Positions 15,558 to 24,334 of a stretch of DNA of 29,127 bases are shown here, in pieces. Origin of the DNA: JAZKFR01 sp040386295 (GTDB taxonomy: Bacteria; Pseudomonadota; Gammaproteobacteria; Burkholderiales; Rhodocyclaceae); NCBI GenBank assembly GCA_040386295.1, contig JAZKFR010000021.1, positions 1 to 29,127 on the forward strand, written 5' to 3'. The notes beneath the pieces were generated by a model that did no database searches, was not told the DNA's origin, and saw only the letters and a list, made by a program, of their open reading frames with translations. Made by a program: the position numbers and the translations under genes. The first letter of the stretch is position 1. Each line of letters opens with the position of its first letter.

Positions 15558-18293
15558 TTAACGTCGTGTTTCCACCATGATCAATGGCTCGTCGCTTCGT
15601 TCGCGGAGAGGTTTCCGGGTGCGCGGTACACGTACCGTTTCGTTTTCCGACATGATCGGCTGTACGGCTTGAGCACTCGTTTCGATCATGACTAGACCGC
15701 TTTCGTCGATTAGCTTTTTGAGGTCCATAGCAGCCACTGGTGTCGCTGGAGTTGCTTGTGTTACTACCGGCTGTTGCTCTTGTTGCTTTTCTCTCTCAGA
15801 GAGGTTTTGCGTTGAAACTGCGCTTTCTACGCTGGCTTTGCTTTCCTTTGTTTCGATTGTTTCTTCCGTTGAGGCCATTGCATTGTTGCTGCCTTCTAAC
15901 TCGCGGCTGCTGATGTTTGAGTCAAGTTGATGACTGCTACTTGCCTCATTTTCATTGCTGATTTGCTTGATTGCTTGAAATTCTTGTTTTTCTACTGTCT
16001 TAGGCGTCTCCTCGTGCGCGCCTTCTACGCCTGCTTGAGAGGAGGTTTCAGCACTCGGATTTTGAGCTGACGAATTTTCTAAGAGCTCTTCCCGTATCTC
16101 ACCTCTTTCTCGGCGTGCGCCGCCGCGCCGCCCGCGCCGTCTGGCGTTACCACTATTTCTGTTTTCTTCTGTTTGATCTGCAGATTGATTTGCGACAAGG
16201 TTCGATCCTGCAGAGGAAAGTTCGGATGAAAGCTCGGCAGCGTGGTGAGTAGAGGGGGCAGGTGCAGTGTTACCGTTTGCCAACTCTTTTCTTGATTCGG
16301 GGCTGGCCGAATGACTGGCCGGTGCGTTTACACTTTGTTCTTTACGCGGACGTCGTGGTTCTCTTGCTTCTCGTCCTTCACGCGGTGTGCGGTTGTTTTC
16401 GTCGCGCGCCTGATTTGGTGCGTGCTCTTTCGCTTCACGCGGTTCACGGTTGGCGTTGCGACCTTCACGTTCTTCATTGCGTCTGGCGCCATTACGACGG
16501 CTATCCCGTCTTGCCTCGTTTTGATTGTTTGTTTTGGTGGTTTCTGCCGGGGTGCTAAGGCTGTTCTGGGTGGTTGCGTTGGCCCCGTCCGCTGTGCTGC
16601 CGAACCATGAGCGCAGAGTTGCGAACAAACCCCGCTTCGGAGAATTGTCATTGATTCTGCTTGTTCTATGAACAATCGGGGCGGGTTGCGCTGGGGTAAT
16701 GTTTCTGATGACTGCTTCCTGGCGTGCAACTTTAACTTCATTGTTTGAGCGTTGTTTGTTTTCTTCTTCTGTCGGCGTTTCAGCCATTTTGTAAGAGGGT
16801 TGCAGTAGATCCTCTTGATTTAGTTCGTCGTGGCGTAGACGAATGATGCTGTGCTGTGGTGTTTCGAGATGAATATTTGGGATTAGTAATACGTTGACTT
16901 TGTGCCTTAATTCAATGGCTTGAATGTCGGTGCGTTTTTCGTTAAGGAGGAAAGTGGCGACATCGACCGGAACTTGCGTATACACCGTGGCCGTGTTGTC
17001 CTTCATTGCCTCCTCTTCAAGGATGCGCAAGATATGCAGTGCGGCTGATTCTGCGCTGCGAATATGGCCTGTGCCGGTACAGCGTGGGCAGGGGATGTAA
17101 CTGGTTTCGGCAAGGGCAGGACGAAGTCGCTGCCGTGATAGTTCGAGCAAGCCGAAACGACTGATTTTGCCGGTTTGCACGCGCGCTCGGTCAAAGCGCA
17201 ACCCATCTCGCAAGCGGGTTTCTACTTCGCGCTGGTTGCGTGCGCTTTCCATGTCAATGAAGTCAATGACGATGAGGCCACCGAGGTCGCGTAGGCGGAG
17301 TTGACGGGAAACTTCTTCAGCTGCTTCTAAATTGGTTTTGAAGGCGGTTTCTTCGATGTCGGCGCCGCGTGTGGCGCGTCCTGAGTTGACGTCGATCGAG
17401 ACTAAGGCTTCGGTGTGGTCGATGACGATCGCGCCGCCAGAAGGGAGGTCGACTTGGCGTGAATAAGCCGATTCGATCTGGTGTTCGATCTGAAAACGTG
17501 AGAACAAAGGCACGTCGTCACGGTAGCGTTTGACGCGATTGACGTTGGCGGGCATGACGTGTGACATGAACTGTTGTGCTTGTTCAAACACATCGTCTGT
17601 GTCGATGAGGATTTCGCCGATGTCAGGTTGAAAGTAGTCACGAATAGCACGAATAACGAGGCTGCCTTCCTGATAAATCAAGAATGCGCCTTGTTGCTGA
17701 TTGGCGGCGCCGTCGATCGCTTTCCAGAGTTGGAGCAGGTAATTGAGATCCCATTGCAGTTCTTCGGCGTTGCGTCCGATTGCTGCTGTGCGGGCGATTA
17801 AGCTCATGCCAGAAGGAACTTCTAGCTGATCCATCACTTCGCGCAATTCGGTGCGTTCGTCGCCTTCAACGCGACGTGAAACGCCGCCACCACGTGGGTT
17901 GTTCGGCATTAAGACAAGGTAGCGCCCGGCTAAGCTAACGAAGGTGGTGAGTGCTGCACCTTTATTCCCACGCTCGTCTTTATCGACCTGAACGATGATT
18001 TCTTGGCCTTCACGCAGGGCTTCTTTGATCGTAACGCGACCTGATTCCAGGCCGGGTTGGAAAAAAGCGCGCGCGACTTCTTTGAACGGCAGAAAGCCGT
18101 GTCGTTCGGCGCCGTAATCGATGAATGCTGCTTCTAAACTGGGTTCTATACGGGTGATGATGCCTTTGTAGATGTTACTTTTCTTTTGTTCTTTAGCAGC
18201 AGACTCGATGTCGAGGTCGATTAATTTTTGACCGTCGACAATCGCGACGCGCAGTTCTTCAGCTTGAGTTGCGTTGAACAGCATGCGTTTCAT
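15558..18293 (-). CDS. rne: Ribonuclease E
   Basis: This is the endoribonuclease of mRNA decay and rRNA/tRNA processing, and scaffold of the RNA degradosome. The 911-residue protein starts at ATG 18293 (MKRMLFNAT), with GGGAG upstream; a GTG at 18308 is the less likely start. The S1 domain is at about residues 35-120. Catalytic Mg ligands are Asp301 (VSIDVNSG) and Asp344 (IVIDFIDM), and the zinc-link CPRC is at 402-405. After about residue 500 the protein is low-complexity: an Arg-rich segment (about 590-660) and an acidic/Gln/Ser-rich stretch, ending in a conserved-looking tail with PLIMVETRR. The tail probably binds RNA and partner proteins. It is divergent from rluC, a conserved arrangement. 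Confidence 0.97.
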   Translation of the reverse strand: MKRMLFNATQAEELRVAIVDGQKLIDLDIESAAKEQKKSNIYKGIITRIEPSLEAAFIDYGAERHGFLPFKEVARAFFQPGLESGRVTIKEALREGQEIIVQVDKDERGNKGAALTTFVSLAGRYLVLMPNNPRGGGVSRRVEGDERTELREVMDQLEVPSGMSLIARTAAIGRNAEELQWDLNYLLQLWKAIDGAANQQQGAFLIYQEGSLVIRAIRDYFQPDIGEILIDTDDVFEQAQQFMSHVMPANVNRVKRYRDDVPLFSRFQIEHQIESAYSRQVDLPSGGAIVIDHTEALVSIDVNSGRATRGADIEETAFKTNLEAAEEVSRQLRLRDLGGLIVIDFIDMESARNQREVETRLRDGLRFDRARVQTGKISRFGLLELSRQRLRPALAETSYIPCPRCTGTGHIRSAESAALHILRILEEEAMKDNTATVYTQVPVDVATFLLNEKRTDIQAIELRHKVNVLLIPNIHLETPQHSIIRLRHDELNQEDLLQPSYKMAETPTEEENKQRSNNEVKVARQEAVIRNITPAQPAPIVHRTSRINDNSPKRGLFATLRSWFGSTADGANATTQNSLSTPAETTKTNNQNEARRDSRRNGARRNEEREGRNANREPREAKEHAPNQARDENNRTPREGREAREPRRPRKEQSVNAPASHSASPESRKELANGNTAPAPSTHHAAELSSELSSAGSNLVANQSADQTEENRNSGNARRRGRRGGARRERGEIREELLENSSAQNPSAETSSQAGVEGAHEETPKTVEKQEFQAIKQISNENEASSSHQLDSNISSRELEGSNNAMASTEETIETKESKASVESAVSTQNLSEREKQQEQQPVVTQATPATPVAAMDLKKLIDESGLVMIETSAQAVQPIMSENETVRVPRTRKPLRERSDEPLIMVETRR

Positions 18294-18751
18294 TGGTGGT
18301 GCTCCCACGCGCGTAAACGGGGGGCGCCTTGTGCAGACAACGGCGGGCGGTAGCGGTCTTAGAAGTCGTAGCGTCTTAAGTAAGAAGGGGCTTTGTGCGC
18401 TTTCTGTAACGAGTACTAACCTGGGTTTGCTATTGCTTCGCTGTTTTTGTTTTTCGCGGAGCCTGTTGCGGCTGTTAGATCCGGGAAGTCTGTTTCGGGC
18501 GATCCGAGCGTATTTGGCGCGTATAAATCAATTAGTATCGCTACTTGTGGTGAGCGTACTTAACCAGGTGATTTTTGTTGGATGATCTTGCGCGGTTTTG
18601 CGTAAGTGAAGCACGGAGATTTGCCGGAGCGCGCTGCGCTGACTTTAAACAAAGAACTGTGTTTAAAGTGTTGCAAGGCGCTTGCTTTGACGGTCTCACG
18701 AGTCAGTGCTTCTTTCAGTCCGAGACGAAAATCCAATTCAGTATATGCAAA
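18294..18751. promoter_or_regulatory. Long divergent rne/rluC intergenic region
   Basis: 458 bp lie between the rne and rluC start codons. Open frames across it (plus 18274-18585; the in-frame rluC extension from 18575) have no protein character. In enterobacteria the rne leader is long and RNase E cuts it to regulate its own level; the size here is compatible with that, but I cannot identify the hairpin or promoters by eye. Confidence 0.45.
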
Positions 18752-19846
18752 ATGACCGACCTTAGCAAAAACTCTGTAACGCAGAGAGTAGTAACAGAAG
18801 ACGAAGAGGGGCAGCGCCTTGATAATTTTTTGCTAAAAATATGTAAAGGTGTGCCTAAAAGCCACGTTTACAGAATTCTTCGTAGTGGCGAGGTGCGTGT
18901 TAATCGTCGTCGTGCCGATGCTGCTTATCGTTTGCAAATCGGCGATGTTTTGCGCCTTCCGCCGGTGCGAATTGCGCAGGGCGCGTCGCAGGAGAATGAA
19001 GCAGTTTTACTGGGTGCTGCGCGCGGCTTAGCGTTGCCAGTCCTTTATGAAGATGAGGCTTTATTAGTCGTCGACAAGCCTTCTGGGTTGGCGGTTCATG
19101 GTGGGAGCGGCGTCTCTTTTGGGGTGATCGAGCTTTTGCGGCGCCAGCGGCCTCAGGCCAAATTTCTTGAGTTGGCGCATCGCTTGGATCGGGAGACCTC
19201 GGGGATTTTGCTGGTTGCTAAGAAACGTTCGGCTCTGGTTGTTTTGCACGATATGTTTCGCCGTGGTGCGGTGGGGGAAGCGGATAAGCGCTATTTGGTC
19301 TTGGTTAAAGGACGTTGGATGGATCCGCTGCGCCATGTCAGATTGCCGTTATTTAAGTATTTGCTTGATTCTGGCGAGCGACGCGTGCGTGTTGCCGAGC
19401 AGGGTAAGGAGTCGCACACGGTTTTTCGTTTATTGGCGCGCTGGCAGGGCTTTAGTTTGCTTGAGGCTGAATTGAAAACGGGGCGGACGCATCAAATTCG
19501 TGTTCATTTGGCGCACCTTGGCTACCCTATCGTTGGTGATGAAAAATACGGCGATTTTGCGTTGAACAAAACGCTTGAAAGAGAAGGTTTAAAACGCATG
19601 TTTTTGCATGCCTGGAAGATGGTTTTTGCTCATCCTGTGAGTGCGCTTCCGTTGTCGTTTGAGGCAGTTTGCCCGGACGCCCTAGTTTCTTTCGTGCAGA
19701 AAATTGCGACTAAAGAGCAGCAAGATTATGGTGTGCGTCCGATTGCTTCATGGCTGGGCTTAAATTCGTCTTCCCCTTTGTCGATGTCGCTGTGTCCCGG
19801 CTTCGAGGAGTCTACGGCAGAGACGAGTGATGTTGAGCGATGTTAA
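18752..19846 (+). CDS. rluC: 23S rRNA pseudouridine synthase RluC
   Basis: RluC converts uridines 955, 2504 and 2580 of 23S rRNA (E. coli numbering) to pseudouridine. The 364-residue protein starts at ATG 18752; the longer open frame from 18575 is not supported. An S4 RNA-binding domain is at about residues 20-75 (RLDNFLLK, SHVYRILRSGEVRVN). The catalytic domain has HRLDRETSGILLVAK with catalytic Asp146, then 'GRTHQIRVHLAHLGYPIVGDEKYG' (parts GRTHQIRVHLA and PIVGDEKYG). The last 40 or so residues (from PIASWLGL on) look poorly conserved and make it longer than the 319-residue E. coli enzyme. The glycosyltransferase gene starts 36 bp downstream and may be co-transcribed. Confidence 0.95.
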   Translation: MTDLSKNSVTQRVVTEDEEGQRLDNFLLKICKGVPKSHVYRILRSGEVRVNRRRADAAYRLQIGDVLRLPPVRIAQGASQENEAVLLGAARGLALPVLYEDEALLVVDKPSGLAVHGGSGVSFGVIELLRRQRPQAKFLELAHRLDRETSGILLVAKKRSALVVLHDMFRRGAVGEADKRYLVLVKGRWMDPLRHVRLPLFKYLLDSGERRVRVAEQGKESHTVFRLLARWQGFSLLEAELKTGRTHQIRVHLAHLGYPIVGDEKYGDFALNKTLEREGLKRMFLHAWKMVFAHPVSALPLSFEAVCPDALVSFVQKIATKEQQDYGVRPIASWLGLNSSSPLSMSLCPGFEESTAETSDVERC

Positions 19847-19882
19847 TTATTTCAAATCGAACCGTGAGAAAGGTGTGCCGAG

Positions 19883-22131
19883 ATGACTGAGAGTAGCCCT
19901 AAGCTTGATCTGAACGATGTTTCTGTGCTTTGGCAAGAATTGCGTCGATCGATCGCGCAGCCTGATTTGTGGTTGGCTTTGGTGCGCTCTTATGCGACCG
20001 ATGCGCTACCCTGGCAGGCGGCTTATGCGGCACGTCAAGCGATGCGTTTTAATCCTGCTTTGCGCCCTACTCTAGATTCTTTAGGTGTTAAATCTTGGCA
20101 GAATCCTGCTTTCGGCGATGCTGCTCTGGGACGAATGCGGCGTCCAGAAGTCGGGCTGTTACAACGTTTTTGCGCACGCGTGGTGAGCGTTCCTGGAGAT
20201 TGGTTGTCTTGGCTTTATCTAGCACGTTTGCACGAGATGAACGCCGCTAACGAGTTTGAACCTGCGCTTAGCCCGGAGCAACTTGTCTTGGCAGACAGTG
20301 CATTGCAGCAGGCGCGCGCGCTCGATCCGGTTCCGGGTGAGTCTTTGCATTGGATGGGTGTTTGGCGTTTGAATTCGGGTGCGGCTGCAGCGGCGGTCAC
20401 GGCTTTCTCTCAGTTGTTGGAAATTCGCCCGGTACGCTTTGGCTCGATGATGTATCTCGGTGAGGCCTTATTGCGTGTTGGCAATTTGGTCGCCGCAGAA
20501 AAAGCTTTTGGCCGTGCTTCCTTGTCGACCAATCCTGATTTTTTGATGACTTTAGCGGCGCGCGTCTTTGCGCATAATTACTGGCAAGAGGCCATTTCAC
20601 TGCTAGACAAAGCCTTGCAAATTCGCCCAGGCAGCGTGCCTATTTTGCTGGCCTTGGCAAAAGTGCAGTCCGATGTGTATCAGCTATCCGATTGCAAAAA
20701 GACTTTGCGTGTTCTGCAAACGGTCGCGCCAGACAATGCGGAGGCGAAGTTGCTCGAGGCTGGCTTGGCAGGCCGCATGGGCGATGCCAAAGCGCATTTG
20801 AGTATTTTGCAGGGGGCTTATGAATCCGGCGGTGATCCACTCTCGCGCCTGGCGTCAAGTATTGCCATGACTTTGTTGTACCAAGACACTTTATCCCCAG
20901 TCGAGATCAGTGATCGGCATCGCCATTTGTGCGCGCCGATTGAATCTGCTGTGCAGCAAAAAACCGTTTTTACGAATCAGCGTTCGACGCAGCGTCGCTT
21001 ACGTATTGCCTGTGTCACGGGTGATTTACATCGGCAACATCCGGTGAATATCTTTATGTTGCCGGTATTGCTGCGGCTCGATCATGAACGTTTTGACGTT
21101 GCGGTGTATCACACCGGCACCATGTTCGATGAATACACTCAGCAAGCGAAGAATGCTGCTGATCGTTGGGCTGAGGTAGGTGCGCTGGATGATCAAGCGC
21201 TGCAACGGATGATTGTCGACGATCAGGTTGATATTTTGATCGATTTGGCTGGGCATACGGCGACACACCGCTTGGGGGTTTTTGCCTTGCGCGCGGCGCC
21301 AGTACAAGCGACCTTCTTGGGTTACCCGCATTCCACGGGTCTGTCTGCCTTAGATTGGCTCATTGGCGACGCGACGGTGAGTCCGACTGAGCACGCGCAT
21401 TTGTTTAGCGAGGGCATCGCACAGTTGCCGAATAGCGTTTTTTGCTGGGCGCCCGTCGATGAGTATCCGCTCCCTCCAGCACGTCCCAGTGCTGCGCCGG
21501 TGGTATTTACCTCGTTCAATAACGCAATGAAGTTATCACCCAAAACGCTTGCGCTTTGGGCAAAGGTTCTGCATGCGGTGCCCGATGCGCAGCTGTTATT
21601 GAAAGCGCCTTCCTTACGTGATGACGCCGTGCGTGCGCGTTTTACCGCTTTATTTGCCGAGCAAGGAATCACGGCTGAACGTCTGCTTTTCCAAGGGCCG
21701 GTTGGTTTGCAAGAAATGATGCAAGCCTATGGTGAGGCTGATATTGCTTTAGACCCTACGCCTTATAACGGGGGGACGACCAGTTTGCAGGCTTTATGGA
21801 TGGGGGTTCCCGTCGTGACGCTGGAGGGCGTGTTCGTTAGCAGCGCCGACGGCACGGTCACGGNNNNNNNNNNGGGGCGAGCTTTATGCGCGCCCTGGGT
21901 CGTCCAGATTGTGTTGCTGCTAACGAGCTTGAATACGTGCAGATTGCTCAGAATTTAGCAGCGCAGTGTGTTGATTTGCGCACGCAGCGCGCTGCTTTGC
22001 GTGCGCAAATGGCGGCTTCGCCTTTGTGTGACATAAAGTCTTATGTAACTGATTTTGAAGAATTGCTTCGTGCTATGTGGGCTAGCCATTGCGCGGCTGA
22101 TGGGCGCCGTCTGATTACCCTGAAAAGCTAG
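19883..22131 (+). CDS. TPR-containing O-GlcNAc transferase-like glycosyltransferase (SPINDLY/GT41 type), interrupted by an N gap
   Basis: The N-terminal 350 residues are TPR repeats (for example LHWMGVWRLNSGAAAAAVTAF and RFGSMMYLGEALLRVGNLVAAEKAF, each shown in part). The catalytic part follows: RIACVTGDLHRQHPVNIFML with the likely essential His, DLAGHT, 'FTSFNNAMKLSP' with the UDP-contacting Lys, and DPTPYNGGTTSLQALWMGVPVVTLEG (key parts PYNGGTT and GVPVVTLEG). Such enzymes add a sugar to Ser/Thr of proteins, often surface proteins; the substrate here is unknown. The run of N at 21864-21873 changes the apparent frame. After it GASFMRALGRPDCVAANE resumes the family C-terminus through MAASPLCD to the stop at 22131. 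So the gene is probably intact in the organism. AAAGG precedes ATG 19883. Confidence 0.88.
21864..21873. other. Assembly gap (10 N) in the OGT-like gene
   Basis: Ten N join two contigs. The reading frame before and after differs, and the family needs only a couple of residues between VFVS and GASF, so the true missing length is not 10. The bases just before the gap (coding SADGTVT) fit the family poorly and may be contig-end error. Confidence 0.9.
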
Positions 22132-22144
22132 ATCTCGTTCTTTA

Positions 22145-23488
22145 GTGGTCAATGCTATGGGCCTCGATTCAAGCGTTGAACTGAACGCTGTTTCTGCTCT
22201 TCCTGTTCTTTCGGCGGCGGCTGCGCTTGCAGGTGCGCAGCATTATTTGGCTCAGGGGCAAGGCCTAGCCGCAGTGCAGATGCTACAGACTGCGCTTGAA
22301 CATGCTCCGAATGATATTGAGCTGCTGCTCGGTTTAGGCGTGGCTTGGCGCTTTGTCGGACAGATTGAATCTGCTGCGACGGCTTTCCTGCGCTGCCTAA
22401 GCTTGGACGCGCAGCGTGCCGATGCCCAGGTTTATTTGGGCATGATTCGTTTGGCGCAGAACGATCAGCAGCAAGGTTGGCCGCTTTACCAGGCACGCTG
22501 GCGTGCGCCTTACTGGACGGAGAAGTTGCGCTACCCCGCGCCGGCCTTATGGAAAGGCCAAGTCAGCAGCGGTATGCGCTTGTTGTTATGGGCAGAGCAG
22601 GGCTTTGGCGATGCTTTGCAGTTTGTACGTTATGCGCCCTGGTTATTGGCTTTGTTGCGTACTCAAGGGGCGAGCTTGAGCCTGGAGGTCCCGGCTAATT
22701 TGCTTGTTTTAGTGCGTACTACTTGGCCATTCATGGACATTGCCGCAACAGGGGAAATTCAGGGGCGTTTTGATGCGCACTTGCCGTTGATGGATCTGCC
22801 TCATCTTTGGGGCGGTCTGGGTGCAGGTCATTTGCCTTATCAGGCGATGCCTGTGCCTTATTTATCCGCTTTACCCGACCCTTTGCCGACACAGCGTGGT
22901 GCGCTAGCGCCGCAGTGGCGAGCCGTGGAAGCGAAACCGCTGCATGTGGGGCGCGTCGGGATTGTTTGGCAGGGACGTTTTTCTCATCCTGATGATTATT
23001 GGCGATCAATTAACCCGCGTTTGCTTGATCCGCTGTTTGCCGTGCCGGGGGTTCGCTGGGTCAGTTTGCAGAAACAAGACGCGCTTAGCCCTTTACAGCA
23101 GGCGAAGGGGGCGTATCCAGACTGGTTGCCCGATGATTTGGCGCAATGCCAAAATTTTTCTGATAGCGCAAGTATTGTCAATGACTTGGATTTGGTAATC
23201 AGCATCGATTCGGCGATGGCGCATTTGGCCGGTGCTTTAGGTCGGCCCGTTTGGTTGTTGTTGCCTAAGATCACCGATTGGCGCTGGCAGTTGTCTGATT
23301 CTGTCGCTGCGCAATCGGGCAATGAGCAGGCGCAGGAAATAACGCCCTGGTATCCGAGCATGCGATTGTTTCGTCAAATAGATTCCGATGCGAGCTGGTC
23401 GCCGCTCATTGCCCGTGTTGCTGCGGCGCTGACGCACTGGTGTGCGCGGCGTGCGCAAAAAATTAAAAATGGACTCGGTGATGGCTGA
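22145..23488 (+). CDS. TPR protein with GT9-like (heptosyltransferase-type) C-terminal domain
   Basis: This protein of 447 residues from GTG 22145 (or 443 from ATG 22157; neither has a clear ribosome site). Residues about 30-130 contain TPR-like helices (AQHYLAQGQGLAAVQML, DIELLLGLGVAWRFVG, ADAQVYLGMIRLAQND). The C-terminal half has the pattern RLLLWAEQGFGDALQFVRYAP and VGIVWQGRFSHPDDYWRS. It ends with DLDLVISIDSAMAHLAGALGRPVWLLLP (parts VISIDSAMAHLAG and PVWLLLP), typical of TPR proteins that share the fold of ADP-heptose glycosyltransferases. Such proteins are common next to OGT-like genes; whether they are active transferases is not established. It starts 13 bp after the OGT-like gene and overlaps the next gene by 20 bp, so these form an operon. 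Confidence 0.85.
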   Translation: MVNAMGLDSSVELNAVSALPVLSAAAALAGAQHYLAQGQGLAAVQMLQTALEHAPNDIELLLGLGVAWRFVGQIESAATAFLRCLSLDAQRADAQVYLGMIRLAQNDQQQGWPLYQARWRAPYWTEKLRYPAPALWKGQVSSGMRLLLWAEQGFGDALQFVRYAPWLLALLRTQGASLSLEVPANLLVLVRTTWPFMDIAATGEIQGRFDAHLPLMDLPHLWGGLGAGHLPYQAMPVPYLSALPDPLPTQRGALAPQWRAVEAKPLHVGRVGIVWQGRFSHPDDYWRSINPRLLDPLFAVPGVRWVSLQKQDALSPLQQAKGAYPDWLPDDLAQCQNFSDSASIVNDLDLVISIDSAMAHLAGALGRPVWLLLPKITDWRWQLSDSVAAQSGNEQAQEITPWYPSMRLFRQIDSDASWSPLIARVAAALTHWCARRAQKIKNGLGDG

Positions 23489-24290
23489 ACTGGTGAATCC
23501 TTTTGCACCCGCGCAGGTTCCTCTTGTCACTGACTGTAAATGCTGCCGTGCGCGTAGCACTTTGGTGGCGGTGATGGACGCTGCGCGCAGCGGACTTGAT
23601 GCCCGCGCAGGACGTAGCCTAGAAGCCTTGTCTGGGCAGGCGGTTTACTACTATCGCTGCGTTGACTGTGGTTTTACCTTCACCCGTGCTTTTGACCATT
23701 GGTCAGCGCAGGATTTTGCGCGCTTGATTTACAACGAAGATTATGGGCGGCACGACCCAGATTACCTGGATGGCTCGCGTGGATTACGCACAGCTGCCGA
23801 TGTGATTGCGCAGTTTGGGCGCTATGCGGGGCAGCTGTCTGTACTCGATTGGGGGAGCGGGCAAGGTAGTTTTGTTGCGGCATTGCGCCAGCATGGTTTT
23901 GCCCAGGTCGATGCTTATGATCCTTTCGTCCCGTCGCTTAAGACGCGTCCCGAGCAACGCTATGAGATGGTGACTTGTTTTGAAGTGATCGAGCATGTTT
24001 TAGACCCCGTCGCGCTGGTTGCCGATTTGGCGGCTTGTCGCGCCGAGCAGGGGGCGATTTTAATTTCGACGCTGTGGTGTACACAGCAAACGATCGACTA
24101 TGGCTTAGAGCATTGGCACTACTGCGTGCCGCGCAACGGACATATTTCTTTGATGACGCCGCAGGCACTGCTGCGCTGCGCTGCGGCGGCAGGTTTAACT
24201 GCACATTCTTTTAGCGCTGGCGCACACGTTTTATTCGACCCTGTTGCCATCCCTCTTTGGTTGCAAGCTGTTTTGCCCAAGATTTCTTGA
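23469..24290 (+). CDS. Class I SAM-dependent methyltransferase with N-terminal CxxC pairs
   Basis: This 273-residue protein is taken from ATG 23469, overlapping the preceding gene by 20 bp; ATG 23481 is an alternative and no good ribosome site decides it. Cys23/Cys26 and Cys64/Cys67 form two CxxC pairs that probably bind zinc. The SAM-binding motif I is VLDWGSGQGSF (about 124-134), followed by VDAYDPF and the post-motif YEMVTCFEVIEHVLDP. The combination resembles methyltransferases with an N-terminal zinc finger that act on sugars or glycan ends. The target is unknown; the neighbours suggest a glycan or glycosylated protein. It contains His-rich active-site-like residues in LEHWHYCVPRNGHISL, typical of this family. 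Confidence 0.83.
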   Translation: MDSVMAELVNPFAPAQVPLVTDCKCCRARSTLVAVMDAARSGLDARAGRSLEALSGQAVYYYRCVDCGFTFTRAFDHWSAQDFARLIYNEDYGRHDPDYLDGSRGLRTAADVIAQFGRYAGQLSVLDWGSGQGSFVAALRQHGFAQVDAYDPFVPSLKTRPEQRYEMVTCFEVIEHVLDPVALVADLAACRAEQGAILISTLWCTQQTIDYGLEHWHYCVPRNGHISLMTPQALLRCAAAAGLTAHSFSAGAHVLFDPVAIPLWLQAVLPKIS

Positions 24291-24334
24291 ACCGCCCTTC
24301 TGTCTAAAACCGTTTCTTAATTTGAGAGTCCTTT

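Noticed and set aside
16262..16610. Two plus-strand open frames opposite rne
   Set aside because: They lie antisense to the Arg-rich low-complexity part of rne and are Cys/Phe/Val-rich by-products of its codon use.
18575..18751. Extended RluC start
   Set aside because: The added 59 residues are Cys/Arg-rich and do not resemble an S4-domain N-terminus; ATG 18752 gives the normal beginning.
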